From contig NZ_CP108370.1 in NCBI RefSeq assembly GCF_035953295.1, positions 6,309,001 to 6,373,000 on the forward strand: a stretch of DNA of 64,000 nt, in the 5' to 3' direction. The notes beneath the pieces are model-generated. The model had not been told where the DNA came from. It did no database searches and saw only the letters and a program-made list of their open reading frames with translations. A program made the position numbers and the translations under genes. This DNA comes from Streptomyces sp. NBC_01335 (GTDB taxonomy: Bacteria; Actinomycetota; Actinomycetes; Streptomycetales; Streptomycetaceae). Shown one piece after another: positions 8,454 to 17,939 of this stretch. Within the stretch, counting starts at the first letter, position 1, and each line of letters opens with the position of its first letter.

Positions 8454-8855
8454 GTGCTGAAGGTATTGCGCAGCGATTCGACAAGCGAATTGGAACTGTC
8501 CGGAAGCCGATCCGAGCTGCTGGCTCTGGGTCAGAAGCTCAGGAAAGGTGAGGGGGAGGCGCTCCTGGTGCGGGCACCGGATCCTTTCCCCTACAGCAGG
8601 TCCTTGTTGCGGATCGAAGTTCACCAAGCGAGTGGGAAGATCAGGGTCTATTATTCCGAAGGGGCTGAGTCTCTGAATTTTATCGGCAGACTGGAATCCC
8701 TTTACCTCCTTGCTGAGAACATCGAAGGCTTCGCTTTGGATGCGGTTCAGGGTGATCACCTGCATGTGGACTACTTCCCGGAGCACGACTATCTGACCGA
8801 AGGGTCGGAATCGTTGGTTGTCGCCTTCGATAGCAGCGCAATACAGGCTCCATAA
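8454..8855 (+). CDS. Probable immunity protein for the adjacent toxin tip
   Basis: A 133-residue acidic cytoplasmic protein (MLKVLRSDSTSELELSGS...), starting GTG with GGAG 7 bases upstream and only 19 bp after the toxin stop. No signal peptide or membrane segment. The opening LELSGSRSELLALGQKL and the later YFPEHDYL resemble small Imm32-like immunity proteins, but I offer that family only tentatively. Position, size and matching low G+C support a cognate immunity role: it would bind and block the preceding C-terminal toxin domain. It is intact although the toxin gene has lost its 5' end. Confidence 0.65.
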   Translation: MLKVLRSDSTSELELSGSRSELLALGQKLRKGEGEALLVRAPDPFPYSRSLLRIEVHQASGKIRVYYSEGAESLNFIGRLESLYLLAENIEGFALDAVQGDHLHVDYFPEHDYLTEGSESLVVAFDSSAIQAP

Positions 8856-8911
8856 AACGGCTGTGTGGGACTGCCGTTGATTCGAAGTGAATAGGTCTCC
8901 ATGTATCTCGA

Positions 8912-8943
8912 CGGCCCCGCGGGAATTTATTCCGGCGGGGCCG
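8912..8943. terminator. Bidirectional hairpin terminator
   Basis: CGGCCCCGC (8912-8920) pairs with GCGGGGCCG (8935-8943), with an inner GGAA/TTCC stem and TTTA loop. It separates the rightward immunity gene from the leftward glycosyltransferase operon. Confidence 0.75.
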
Positions 8944-9027
8944 CTGGGGTGACGGAGCTCCGCGCGAACGTTCGCTCCGGGAATCTGTGCGTTGGTGGAG
9001 ACCGAGAGCTCAGCCTTGCGACTCGCC

Positions 9028-9855
9028 TCACCCCCGAGGCTTCTCCCGTGACTTGAGCGCTATCTGCCACCGGTAGAAGCTCATCGCCAGGGCGAAGTCC
9101 AGCCCCGCCCGGCCGTCCAGGAACCCGCGCCGGTAGACGTACATGTACGCGAACGACACCAGTGGCTTGAACGGCGCCTTGTGGAACAGCTGGCCCTGGC
9201 GGGACTTGACCCGGCGTACCTGCTCCTTGACGTCGGGGTGGTGCTCCAGCCAGGCCTCCCAGTCGGAGTACCGGTTGTGGCGCTCGAACCACGCGGTCAC
9301 CGGGTCGAGGTCCTGGTGCTCGATCGGGTTCCGCAGCGCCTGGGCGGAGTCGGCGACGGGCTGGTAGTGGCCCTCCACCTCGCCGATGCCGGGGGCCGCG
9401 AGGTCGCCGACCTCCGGGTAGGCGCAGCGGGTGCGGTCGGTCAGGGAGCGCTTGCGGATGGTGTAGCCGTGGCGCAGCCGCTTGCCGGAGAACCAGTAGC
9501 CGAGCGGGATGTCGTACGCGGCGGGCTTCGGTGCGGCGGGGTCGACGAAGATCTCGCGGAGTTCGGCGAGGAGTCCGGGGCTGAGGCGTTCGTCGCCGTC
9601 CAGGACCAGGATCCAGTCGATGTCGGTGCGCACGTTCTCCAGGCACCACTGCTTCTTGCGGGGGTGGCCGCCGTCCCAGGTGTACTCGACCACCTCGGCG
9701 CCGCACTCGGCGGCGATCTTCGCCGTGTCGTCGGTGCTGTGCGAGTCCACCACGACGACCGCCTCGAAGTGGCCGAGTACGGAGTTGACCGCCTCGGCGA
9801 TGTTGAGGCCCTCGTTCTTGGTGGGGATCGCCACGGCGATGGGCAGCTTGCTCAA
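9028..9855 (-). CDS. Family 2 glycosyltransferase
   Basis: Transfers a sugar from a nucleotide donor; GT-A fold. The 275-residue protein begins IAVAIPTKNEG, has VDSHSTDDT for nucleotide binding and LVLDGDERLSP as the metal-binding D-x-D site, and resembles the WaaE/KdtX-like group. No signal peptide; the carboxyl end is basic with aromatic residues and probably peripheral to the membrane. The start is a TTG at 9855 because AAGGAG lies 8 bases upstream and the upstream lipoprotein's TGA overlaps it (TTGA). It is the last gene of the operon beginning with gmd, so its donor could be GDP-fucose or a related GDP-6-deoxyhexose; that is inferred. Confidence 0.85.
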   Translation of the reverse strand: MSKLPIAVAIPTKNEGLNIAEAVNSVLGHFEAVVVVDSHSTDDTAKIAAECGAEVVEYTWDGGHPRKKQWCLENVRTDIDWILVLDGDERLSPGLLAELREIFVDPAAPKPAAYDIPLGYWFSGKRLRHGYTIRKRSLTDRTRCAYPEVGDLAAPGIGEVEGHYQPVADSAQALRNPIEHQDLDPVTAWFERHNRYSDWEAWLEHHPDVKEQVRRVKSRQGQLFHKAPFKPLVSFAYMYVYRRGFLDGRAGLDFALAMSFYRWQIALKSREKPRG

Positions 9856-10634
9856 CTCTTGTCTCCTTCGGGCAGCCAGGCGTAGCAGCCTGTGGAGGTG
9901 AAGGTGCGGGCGGCGGCGGGGAGGGTGATCCGCACCGGCTGACCGCTCGCGGAGGAACCCTGGTCGAGCACCTTGCCGCCGGCTCCTTCGGTCCGCCAGG
10001 TGCAGGCGGGGGTGGGGGAGACCGAGCGGTAGACGCCGGGGCGGAGTTCCTCGCCGGTGTGGGTGCCGTCGGCGTAGCCGAGCGCGGCCTCGTCCACGAG
10101 GTCCTGGTGTCCGGTGCAGAGGTGGGCGACGGCGGGTGCGGCGTCGGGCACTTCGCCGGTGACGATCGAGCCGACGGCGATCCGGCGGTCGGCCTTGACC
10201 AGGAAGTCGAGTTTGTCGCAGGTCTCCTGGCCGGTCTGGAGGACGGCGGCCGGGTCCATGCCCTTGGGCACCCGGTCGGTGAGGTACTCCTTCTCCTTCT
10301 TGGTGAACGTGCCGGTGGCGGGCGTGAGTTCGTCGGTGGGGACCTTGGGGCCGGTGGCGTCCGGTGCGGGTGCGGCGTCCGACCCGGAAGCCCCCGAAGC
10401 CCCGGAAGCCCCCGAAGCCCCGGAAGCCTCCGAAGCCCCGGAAGCCTCCGAAGCCCCGGACTTCGCGTCGTCCGTCGGTGCGGCGGCCGTGGGTCCCGCG
10501 ACGGAGGGCCCGGAGGCCGCGGGGCGGGGTGCCGCCGCGGCCTCGGGGTCGTTCCCGTCGTGGGACGAGCCGCACGCGGCCAGCGCCGCCGTCAGGATGA
10601 CGACGGCGGCGCCGGCCAGGAGCGGGTTCCTCAT
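9852..10634 (-). CDS. Secreted lipoprotein with low-complexity linker
   Basis: A 260-residue protein with a lipoprotein signal peptide ending LTAALAAC (lipid-modified Cys at residue 21), then an Ala/Ser/Gly/Pro-rich linker containing about ten (E/G)ASGAS units, then a globular domain from about residue 105 (TFTKKEKEYLTDRVPKGMD) with four cysteines that could form disulfides. It would be anchored to the outer face of the membrane with the domain held off by the linker. I do not recognise the domain family; DUF-type secreted proteins with the pattern GVYRSVSP and CTWRTEG occur in Streptomyces. Its ATG overlaps the upstream stop by one base (TGATG) and its stop overlaps the glycosyltransferase start, so it is translationally coupled on both sides. 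Confidence 0.75.
   Translation of the reverse strand: MRNPLLAGAAVVILTAALAACGSSHDGNDPEAAAAPRPAASGPSVAGPTAAAPTDDAKSGASEASGASEASGASGASGASGASGSDAAPAPDATGPKVPTDELTPATGTFTKKEKEYLTDRVPKGMDPAAVLQTGQETCDKLDFLVKADRRIAVGSIVTGEVPDAAPAVAHLCTGHQDLVDEAALGYADGTHTGEELRPGVYRSVSPTPACTWRTEGAGGKVLDQGSSASGQPVRITLPAAARTFTSTGCYAWLPEGDKS
10384..10455 (-). repeat. Four 18-bp tandem units in the lipoprotein gene
   Basis: Units at 10384-10401, 10402-10419, 10420-10437 and 10438-10455 read CCGGAAGCC[C/T]CCGAAGCC on the plus strand and encode the SGASGAS/EASGAS linker. They have the same period as the repeat in the LacI gene at 4441, though the sequence is unrelated. Confidence 0.85.
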
Positions 10635-12886
10635 CAGCCCGTCCTGAGGGCGTAGTGCGCGGCGATCTGCGTACCGCTCAGCGCCGTCGGGTAGACGGCG
10701 GTCTCGTCGAGCTGACCGGCGAAGAAGGTGCTGGTCGGGGCGGACGGCCAGCCGCTGAGGCTGTCGCCGCCGACCCGCCAGTACCCCTCGAAGTTCTGGT
10801 TGGTCTTGTAGGAGGCGTTGGAGGCCCGCAGCACACCGTCCACGTAGAGGGCGATGCCGCCCGTGCCCTGGGTGGCGACGACGTGGTGCCACGCGCCGTT
10901 GTTGTAGGCGGCCGGGGTGGTGATGGTGCGCGTGGAGCCGTCGTGGACGCCGAACACCAACTTCCCGTCGTTGGTCATGTAGACGTGCTTGTCGTAGTTG
11001 GTGCTGTTCTGCATCGTCAGGTTGCCGAAGCCGATGAGCTTGCCGCCCTTGGTCGTGGTCGTCTTGAACCAGGTCTCGACGGAGAAGGCGCCCGGCTTGG
11101 CGTGCCTGCGGTTGCTGTACGCGTACTCGTCGGTGCCGTTGAACCCGATGGCCGTGGAGGCGCCCGCGATGGCGGCCGGGGTCTGCCGGTAGGACGGGGC
11201 GTTGCGCAGGAAGCCGTTGTCCAGCCCGGCCCCGGTGTCCGCCGCGAAGGTCGAGGTGCCCTCGTCGTAACGCCAGTAGAGCGAGGCGCCGTCGGCCAGT
11301 ACCTTCGCCGGGTACGCCTCAGCCGCCGAGGCCACGGTGGCCGACAGGGCGGGGGACTTGGCGCTGGTGTTGGTGCCGTCGCTCGCGGTGATCCGGTACG
11401 AGTGCGTCTCACCGGCGGCAACGGCCGTGTCGGTCCAGCGCAGTTGCGGCCGGTCCCAGAAGATTGAGTTCCCGGTGGTGGTGTACACCGGTGTGCTGGC
11501 ACCGTCCTTGTAGATGCGGTAGGTCAGCAGCCCGTCGTCGGTGTCGGAGCTGGTCTGCCAGTTGACGTCGATCTGCCCCGGCACGACGGTCGACAGTTGC
11601 ACGTTGGGCACCCATGGCGCGCCCGTGTCGGGTCCGTCCGCGAACCGGGTCAGCCCCTGCTGGGCCGCCCCGTTGACGGTGGTGAACTCGCCGCCCACCC
11701 ACAGGTAGTGGTGGCCGCCGGTGTCGGTCTGTGCCATCACCCGGGGGCCGACCGGTTCACCGATGCCGTCGTTGGTGTCGGGTGCCCACGGCAGCAGCTT
11801 CGGGTCGTCCACCGACTGCGCCAGCAGGTGGTGGCGCGGCTGGTCGGAGAACTCGCCCATGCTGGCGCAGTCGTGGGCGTGACTGCCGCTGTAGAGCACG
11901 CCCGAGTGGACCAGGACCGCCTGGGTCGCGCCCAGGCAGGTGTCCCGCCAGCGTTGCTGGAAGTCGTCCAGGTCCAGGGCGATGCGTCCGTCGAACACCC
12001 CACCGCCGGTGCCCTCGTTGGCGGTGTAGAAGCCGGTCGCGTCGGTGGTGATGTCCTGCACCGTGGAGGTGTTGGGGATGAAGCCCGGATAGGCGGTCGT
12101 CACCGCCCCGGTGGTGGCGTCCACCACGGCGAGCGCGTGCGAGGTGGTGCCGTTGACGGTGAAGAAGTCACCTCCGAGCACCACGTGTTGGCCGTCCGGG
12201 GTCACCTCGACCGCGCGGGCCACCTCGTCGGCGTTGGCGGTGAAGGGCAGCAGGTCGGCGCCGGTGGTGACGGCGGCGAACTTCTGGCGGGTCTGGCCGC
12301 CCACGCTGTTGAAGTCACCGCCGAAGTACACGGTGTCGTCCGTGACGGCGATGGCGCGGACGGTCGCCGAGACGGCGATCTTGAAGTCGTTGCGCGGGGT
12401 GCAGGTCGCCGTGTCGATCGCCACGATGTTGCTGACCCCGACACCGTTCACCGACCCGAACTGCCCGCCCGCGTACAGCGTCGCGCCGTCCGGCGAGAGG
12501 GTGAGGGCCCGTACGGTCGCGGTGCCCGAGGAGAGCGTGAACGACAGGGAGCAGCCGTTCGGCGCGCCGGTCGCCGCGTCGAAGGCGGCGAAGTTCACCG
12601 CGGGTGTCTCCGAGGTGCCGGCGGCGGCGTCCGGCGGGCGCACCGTGGAGAAGGTGCCCCCGGCGTAGACCGTGTCGTCGGTCGCGGCCATCGACCAGAC
12701 GATGCCGTTGGTCTGCCAGGTGGAGAGGTCGTCGGCGGTGATCGACACCGGCGGCGTCAGCGAAGCCGCCGGGGAGGCCCCGGCCGCGGTCGCGGTCAGG
12801 GCCCCGCCCAGCAGGCAGAGAGCGGCGGAAGCGGCGCGCTTACGGCCACGTCCGGCGGATCTCCGCCCCGTACGTCCGTTCATCAT
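10634..12886 (-). CDS. Secreted beta-propeller / Fn3 / LamG protein (shorter paralogue)
   Basis: A 750-residue exported protein. A basic amino end and signal peptide (cleavage probably after TAAGASPAAS) precede a propeller of repeated VYAGGTF/LYAGGQF/VYFGGDF strands over about residues 60-400. Then come a fibronectin-III-like segment (residues 430-515, ending [16 protein letters not shown]) and a LamG/concanavalin-A-like domain ([32 protein letters not shown]) to the end. It is a close paralogue of the next gene upstream but lacks the carboxyl DNRLRE-type domain. Its ATG overlaps that gene's TGA (ATGA). Likely a cell-wall or extracellular glycan-binding protein; no catalytic site is apparent. 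Confidence 0.85.
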   Translation of the reverse strand: MMNGRTGRRSAGRGRKRAASAALCLLGGALTATAAGASPAASLTPPVSITADDLSTWQTNGIVWSMAATDDTVYAGGTFSTVRPPDAAAGTSETPAVNFAAFDAATGAPNGCSLSFTLSSGTATVRALTLSPDGATLYAGGQFGSVNGVGVSNIVAIDTATCTPRNDFKIAVSATVRAIAVTDDTVYFGGDFNSVGGQTRQKFAAVTTGADLLPFTANADEVARAVEVTPDGQHVVLGGDFFTVNGTTSHALAVVDATTGAVTTAYPGFIPNTSTVQDITTDATGFYTANEGTGGGVFDGRIALDLDDFQQRWRDTCLGATQAVLVHSGVLYSGSHAHDCASMGEFSDQPRHHLLAQSVDDPKLLPWAPDTNDGIGEPVGPRVMAQTDTGGHHYLWVGGEFTTVNGAAQQGLTRFADGPDTGAPWVPNVQLSTVVPGQIDVNWQTSSDTDDGLLTYRIYKDGASTPVYTTTGNSIFWDRPQLRWTDTAVAAGETHSYRITASDGTNTSAKSPALSATVASAAEAYPAKVLADGASLYWRYDEGTSTFAADTGAGLDNGFLRNAPSYRQTPAAIAGASTAIGFNGTDEYAYSNRRHAKPGAFSVETWFKTTTTKGGKLIGFGNLTMQNSTNYDKHVYMTNDGKLVFGVHDGSTRTITTPAAYNNGAWHHVVATQGTGGIALYVDGVLRASNASYKTNQNFEGYWRVGGDSLSGWPSAPTSTFFAGQLDETAVYPTALSGTQIAAHYALRTG

Positions 12887-15711
12887 TCAGCTCCGAAGGT
12901 GAGAACGAGCTGCGGCCGGTAGGCCGCGGTGGTGACCTCGCTCGACCAGATACGGAGGCTGTCCGTACCGGTGTTGGTCAGGGCGAGTGAGGTGGTGGAG
13001 CCGAGGGCCCCGCCCAGGGACGACGCGTCCAGTGCCACCGAGTAGCCGGTGGACACGGCAGTAGCGCCGGTGATGGTCCCCAGCACGGTCGCACCGAGCG
13101 CCGGCCGGGTGTTGTAGGTGACCGTCGATTCGGTCCAGGCGCCGGTGACCGGCACCACCCGGTGGCTCTCGGCGGAACCCGCCGTCGAGTCCGAGGAGGT
13201 GCGGAAGTCGAGCCGGGCACCCTTGAGCACCTGCCCGGCGGGGGCCGCCGGCAGGTCGTACCGGAGGTAGCCCACGTACGCGGTGGTGCCGCGCGAGGCG
13301 AGCTGGCTGTCGTCGTAGTTCGTGTTCGGGGCGACGCCGTTGACGTAGGCGTCCTCCACCGGGGTGAGCGTGACCGTGGTGTCCGCACCGCCGTCACCCC
13401 CGTCCCCACCGCCGTCGCCGGGCACGGGCGGGGCGTCCGCGAGGTCGTGGTGGGCGGCGACCTGCGCCGCGGTCAGGGCGGTCGGGTAGACCGCGGTCTC
13501 GTCCACCTGCCCCGCGAGGTAGGTGCTGGTCGGACGGTTCGGCCAGGCGTTGTTCATCGCGTCCCCGCCGACCCGCCAGTACCCGTCGTACGAACGGTTC
13601 CCGGTCGCCGCGTTGGTGCCGGCCACCGCGCCGTCCACGTACAGCACCATGCCCGCCGGGCCCTGGGTGGCGACCACGTGGTGCCAGGCGCCGTCGTTGT
13701 AGCTGCCGGGGGTGGTGATGGTCGGCCGGGTGCTGCTGCTGCCGGTCTGGACCCCGAAGGCGAGCCGTCCGACGTCCGTCAGGTAGACGATCTTGTCGGA
13801 GATGGTGCTGGTGTGGCCCGTGTCGACGCCGATGTTGTTGCCGAAGCCGACGATCCGGCCCCCGGTCGTCGAGGTCGTACGGAACCAGGTCTCGACCGAG
13901 TACGGCGACGGCGAGGTGGAGTGGTGCAGCCGGTCGCTGTAGACGTACTCGTCCGTGCCGTTGACGCCCAGCGCGGTCGAACCGGCCACCGCCCCCGCCG
14001 CCCGGTACGTCGGCGCGTTGACGTACACGCCCCCGTCGAGCCCGTCCGAGGCGTCCGCGGCGAACGCCCCGCCCGCCTCGTCGTACCGCCAGTACAGCTC
14101 GGCGCCGTCGGCCAGCACCTTCTCCCGGTACGGTGACGCCGAGGACGCCGCGGTGACGGAGACGGCGGCGGACTGGGCGCTGGTGTTGGTGCCGTCGCTC
14201 GCGCTGACCCGATAGGAGTACGTCTGCCCGGCCACCACGTCCGTGTCCGTGAAGGTCAGCTGCGGACGGCTGAAGAAGAGCGAGGAGCTCGTCGTGGTGT
14301 ACACCGGGGCCGCCGCGCCGTCGCGGTAGACCCGGTAGGTCAGCGAGGAGTCGTCCAGGTCGAGCGAGGAACGCCAGCCGACCCTCACCTGCCCCGCCCG
14401 GGGCGAGGAGACGCTCACCACCGGTACGGCGGGCGCACCCGTGTCCGGGGTGTTGGCGAACCGGGTCAGCCCCTGCTGGGCCGCCCCGTTGACGGTGGTG
14501 AACTCGCCGCCCACCCAGAGGAAGTCGCGCCCGTCCCGGCTCGACACGGTCAGCGCGCGCGGCCCGACCGGCTCCCCGATGCCGTCATTGGTGTCCGGCA
14601 GCCACCCCAGCATCGCCGGACCGTCCACCGACTGGGCGGTCAGATGCTTGCGCACCTGGTTCGGGAACTCGCCCATGGTGGAGCAGTCGTGCACATGGCT
14701 GCCCGCGTACAGCACGCCCCGGTGGACCCGGAGCGCCTGGGTGGCACCCTGGCAGGTGTCGCGCCAGCGCTGGCCGAACCCGTCCAGCTCCATGGCGATG
14801 CGCCCGTCGAAGGAGTTGCCCCCCATCCCCTCGCCCGCGACGTACCAGCCACCGGAAGCCTGGTCCGTGACGATGTCCTTGATGACCGCGGACGCCGGGA
14901 CGAAACCGTTCGGGTAGGGGTGGGTGAGCGCGCCGGAGGCCGCGTCCACCACCGCGAGCGCGTGCGTCGCGGTGCCGCCGACCGTGGTGAAGTCGCCCCC
15001 GATCAGCACCGAAGCACCGTCCGGTGTGACCTTCAGGGCCCGCCCGGGGTCGTCCGCGTCCGGGTTCCACGCGGTCAGCGCGCCCGCCGGGGTCACCGCC
15101 CCGAAGAAGCGCCGGGCACTCCCGTTGACCGTCTGGAAGTCACCGCCCGCGTACACCGTGCCGTCCGCCGCCACGTCCAGCGCCCGCACCGTAGCGCCGA
15201 AGTTCGGTGCGAACCCCGAACGCACCGTGCAAGTGGCGGTGTTGATCGCGACCAGCCCGTTTCTGGTCGTCCCGTTGACCGCGTTGAACCAACCACCCAC
15301 GTACAGGATTGACTTGTCCGGAGAGAGCGCCAACGCCCTCACCGTGGCGGTGCCGCTGCTGCGGGTGAAGGAGAGCGAGCAGCCGGCCGGAGCCCCGGTC
15401 GCCGCGTTGAACGCCGCGAAGTTCACCGCCGCCGCCGAACCCGTACCGCCCGCCGCCACCCCGGCGGGCCGGATCTGCGAGAAGGTGCCGCCCGCGTAGA
15501 CGACCCCGTTCGCCTCCGCCAGCGCCCACACGATGCCGTTGGTCTGGTAGGTGGACAGGTTGTCGGCGGTGAACCCGACCGGCGCGGTCAGCGCCGCGGC
15601 CGGCGGAGCACCCGCCGCCGAGGCGGAGAGCGCCCCCGCCGCCAGCGCCAGCGCGGCCGCGCCCGCCCCGCCCCGCCGCCACCGGGCGCCGGGGCGGCGT
15701 GGCGCACTCAC
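12883..15711 (-). CDS. Secreted beta-propeller / Fn3 / LamG / DNRLRE protein (longer paralogue)
   Basis: A 942-residue exported protein with signal peptide (Ala-rich, cleavage near [10 protein letters not shown]). Domain order: propeller with VYAGGTF, LYVGGWF, VYAGGDF and LWVGGEF blades (residues 45-430), an Fn3-like stretch, LamG domain ([20 protein letters not shown]) to about residue 765, a [11 protein letters not shown] linker, then a DNRLRE-type domain ([22 protein letters not shown], ending RPQLVLTF). The GTG start at 15711 overlaps the gmd stop (GTGA), which is unusual: a secreted giant is translated directly behind a sugar-nucleotide enzyme. It probably binds or organises surface carbohydrate; the function is inferred from domains only. 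Confidence 0.85.
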   Translation of the reverse strand: MSAPRRPGARWRRGGAGAAALALAAGALSASAAGAPPAAALTAPVGFTADNLSTYQTNGIVWALAEANGVVYAGGTFSQIRPAGVAAGGTGSAAAVNFAAFNAATGAPAGCSLSFTRSSGTATVRALALSPDKSILYVGGWFNAVNGTTRNGLVAINTATCTVRSGFAPNFGATVRALDVAADGTVYAGGDFQTVNGSARRFFGAVTPAGALTAWNPDADDPGRALKVTPDGASVLIGGDFTTVGGTATHALAVVDAASGALTHPYPNGFVPASAVIKDIVTDQASGGWYVAGEGMGGNSFDGRIAMELDGFGQRWRDTCQGATQALRVHRGVLYAGSHVHDCSTMGEFPNQVRKHLTAQSVDGPAMLGWLPDTNDGIGEPVGPRALTVSSRDGRDFLWVGGEFTTVNGAAQQGLTRFANTPDTGAPAVPVVSVSSPRAGQVRVGWRSSLDLDDSSLTYRVYRDGAAAPVYTTTSSSLFFSRPQLTFTDTDVVAGQTYSYRVSASDGTNTSAQSAAVSVTAASSASPYREKVLADGAELYWRYDEAGGAFAADASDGLDGGVYVNAPTYRAAGAVAGSTALGVNGTDEYVYSDRLHHSTSPSPYSVETWFRTTSTTGGRIVGFGNNIGVDTGHTSTISDKIVYLTDVGRLAFGVQTGSSSTRPTITTPGSYNDGAWHHVVATQGPAGMVLYVDGAVAGTNAATGNRSYDGYWRVGGDAMNNAWPNRPTSTYLAGQVDETAVYPTALTAAQVAAHHDLADAPPVPGDGGGDGGDGGADTTVTLTPVEDAYVNGVAPNTNYDDSQLASRGTTAYVGYLRYDLPAAPAGQVLKGARLDFRTSSDSTAGSAESHRVVPVTGAWTESTVTYNTRPALGATVLGTITGATAVSTGYSVALDASSLGGALGSTTSLALTNTGTDSLRIWSSEVTTAAYRPQLVLTFGAE

Positions 15712-16721
15712 CGGTCCACCCGCACGGCCGCGCCGCTGAGCTGCGCCTCCAGCAGCCGGACGTCCGCGTCGACCATGATGCGCGCCAGCTCCATGGACCG
15801 CACCTCCGGCTTCCAGCCGAGCAGCTCCTCCGCCTTCGAGGCGTCACCGATCAACGCGTCCACCTCGCTGGGGCGTTCGTACTTCGGGTCGTACCGCACG
15901 TGCTCGCGCCAGTCCAGACCGGCATGGGCGAAGGAGTGCTCCAGGAACTGCCGGACGCTGACCCCCTCACCGGTCGCCACCACGTAGTCGTCGGGGACGT
16001 CGCGCTGGAGCATCCGCCACATCGCGTCCACGTACTCGGGGGCGTACCCCCAGTCGCGTACCGCGTCCAGGTTCCCCAGGTGCAGCCGGTCCTGGAGTCC
16101 GGCCTTGATGCGGGCCACCCCCCGGGTGATCTTGCGGGTCACGAAGGTCTCGCCCCGGCGCGGGGACTCGTGGTTGAACAGGATGCCGTTCACCGCGAAC
16201 ATCCCGTACGCCTCACGGTAGTTGACCGTGGCCCAGTACGCGTACACCTTGGCCACGCTGTACGGGCTGCGCGGGTGGAACGGCGTCTCCTCGTTCTGCG
16301 GGGGAGGGGTGGAGCCGAACATCTCGGACGAGGACGCCTGGTAGACGCGGGTGTCGATACCGCTGGCACGCACCGCTTCCAGCAGCCGGATCGCGCCGAG
16401 TCCGGTGACGTCCCCGGTGTAGAGGGGGGCGTCGAAGGAGACCCGGACGTGCGACTGGGCGCCGAGATTGTAAACCTCGTCGGGCCGGATCTCGCGCAGC
16501 AGGTTCACCAGTGCCACACCGTCGGCGAGGTCCGCGTGGTGCAGTACGAAGGAGCGGTCCGCCTCCTCGGGCCCCTGGTAAATGTGGTCGATGCGCTCGG
16601 TGTTGAAGCTCGACGAACGGCGTATGAGCCCGTGGACCGTGTAGCCCTTGTCGAGCAGCAGCTCGGACAGGTACGAGCCGTCCTGCCCGGTCACGCCGGT
16701 GATGAGTGCGGTCTTGGCCAT
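15708..16721 (-). CDS. gmd: GDP-mannose 4,6-dehydratase
   Basis: Converts GDP-mannose to GDP-4-keto-6-deoxymannose, NADP-dependent extended SDR. The 337-residue protein starts [18 protein letters not shown] with the Rossmann G-x-x-G-x-x-G, has QASSSEMFG (catalytic Ser/Thr region) and [12 protein letters not shown] with the Y-x-x-x-K pair, plus [13 protein letters not shown] and the carboxyl RPSEVD nucleotide-sugar contacts. The start follows GGGGGAG; a longer frame upstream has no ribosome site. It heads the leftward operon with the two giant secreted proteins and is divergent from GDP-fucose synthase, so the two enzymes make GDP-L-fucose together. Confidence 0.95.
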   Translation of the reverse strand: MAKTALITGVTGQDGSYLSELLLDKGYTVHGLIRRSSSFNTERIDHIYQGPEEADRSFVLHHADLADGVALVNLLREIRPDEVYNLGAQSHVRVSFDAPLYTGDVTGLGAIRLLEAVRASGIDTRVYQASSSEMFGSTPPPQNEETPFHPRSPYSVAKVYAYWATVNYREAYGMFAVNGILFNHESPRRGETFVTRKITRGVARIKAGLQDRLHLGNLDAVRDWGYAPEYVDAMWRMLQRDVPDDYVVATGEGVSVRQFLEHSFAHAGLDWREHVRYDPKYERPSEVDALIGDASKAEELLGWKPEVRSMELARIMVDADVRLLEAQLSGAAVRVDR

Positions 16722-16835
16722 GACTCCCCCCTTCTGTGGTCGCCTGAACGGCGGTTGATACCCGGAATGGCACAAAGTGAGTGGTTTACGATGAAAAGGG
16801 CGCGGTGCCGGGCTTCTGCTGGCACAATCCGAGCC

Positions 16836-17819
16836 ATGACGACTGATCTCCCCGGCCTTCCCCAGGAATCCGATCGCCCTCTACTGCGCCCCGGCGCACG
16901 CATATTCGTGGCCGGTCACCGCGGACTGGTCGGTTCGGCGGTGGTCCGCCGCCTGACCGCGGACGGCCATGAGGTCCTCACCCGCGGCCGCGACCTCCTC
17001 GACCTGCGCGACGGTGCGCGGACCGAGGCGTATCTGAAGGACATCCGGCCGGACGCCGTCGTCCTGGCCGCCGCCAAGGTGGGCGGGATCATGGCGAACA
17101 GCACCTGGCCGGTGCAGTTCCTGGAGGACAACCTCCGCATCCAGCTGAGCGTGATCGCGGGCGCCCACGCGGCCGGCACCGAACGGCTCCTGTTCCTCGG
17201 CTCCTCCTGCATCTACCCCAAGCACGCCCCCCAGCCGATCAGCGAGGACGCGCTGCTCACCGGCCCCCTGGAGCCGACCAACGAGGCGTACGCGCTGGCC
17301 AAGATCGCCGGAATCGTGCAGACCCAGTCGTACCGCAGGCAGTACGGCGCCTCGTACATCAGCGCCATGCCGACCAATCTCTACGGCCCCGGGGACAACT
17401 TCGACCTGGCGACCTCGCACGTCCTGCCCGCGCTCATCCGCCGCTTCCACGAGGCGAAGCGCGACGGGGCGCCCACCGTCACCCTCTGGGGTTCCGGCAC
17501 CCCGCGCCGCGAGTTCCTGCACGTCGACGACCTGGCCGCGGCCTGCGCCCTCCTGCTCGCCTCGTACGACGGTGACGAGCCGGTCAACGTCGGCTGCGGC
17601 GACGACCTCACCATCCGCGAACTCGCCGAAACCGTGCGTGATGTGACGGGCTATCAGGGCGAGATCGCCTGGGACACCTCGAAGCCCGACGGCACCCCCC
17701 GCAAACTGCTGGACGTGGAGCGCCTGACGTCCCTCGGCTTCGCGCCGAAGATCTCGCTGCGGGACGGCATCGCCGGGACCTACGCCTGGTGGCGCGAGAG
17801 GGACACCGCCCTCGGGTGA
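16836..17819 (+). CDS. fcl: GDP-L-fucose synthase
   Basis: Bifunctional 3,5-epimerase/4-reductase that turns GDP-4-keto-6-deoxymannose into GDP-L-fucose. The 327-residue protein has [17 protein letters not shown] for NADPH binding, the signature [21 protein letters not shown] with the catalytic Ser and Cys, and [11 protein letters not shown] with the Y-x-x-x-K pair; [10 protein letters not shown] and VNVGCGDD complete the family pattern. The ATG at 16836 gives about 20 residues before the Rossmann strand, with only a weak ribosome site; an ATG 45 bases upstream (MKRARC) is possible. Divergent from gmd across 114 bp. Confidence 0.93.
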   Translation: MTTDLPGLPQESDRPLLRPGARIFVAGHRGLVGSAVVRRLTADGHEVLTRGRDLLDLRDGARTEAYLKDIRPDAVVLAAAKVGGIMANSTWPVQFLEDNLRIQLSVIAGAHAAGTERLLFLGSSCIYPKHAPQPISEDALLTGPLEPTNEAYALAKIAGIVQTQSYRRQYGASYISAMPTNLYGPGDNFDLATSHVLPALIRRFHEAKRDGAPTVTLWGSGTPRREFLHVDDLAAACALLLASYDGDEPVNVGCGDDLTIRELAETVRDVTGYQGEIAWDTSKPDGTPRKLLDVERLTSLGFAPKISLRDGIAGTYAWWRERDTALG

Positions 17820-17831
17820 GCCGGACGACCC

Positions 17832-17856
17832 GGTGCCCCGCCGTGCGCGGGGCACC
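17832..17856. terminator. Hairpin terminator between convergent genes
   Basis: GGTGCCCCG (17832-17840) and CGGGGCACC (17848-17856) form a 9-bp stem with a 7-base loop, 13 bp after the fcl stop and between fcl and the leftward sugar transferase. Confidence 0.7.
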
Positions 17857-17939
17857 CGGACGAGCGCGCGTGCCGGACGCCGCAGGGCAGGCGCCACTCT
17901 CGAAACACGCCCTGGTCGCATGGTCTCCACTCCGGTCAC

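Noticed and set aside
12883..16721. GTGA/ATGA overlaps read as programmed frameshifts joining gmd with the secreted proteins
   Set aside because: Each gene has its own start and the downstream proteins begin with signal peptides, so these are ordinary coupled stop-starts.
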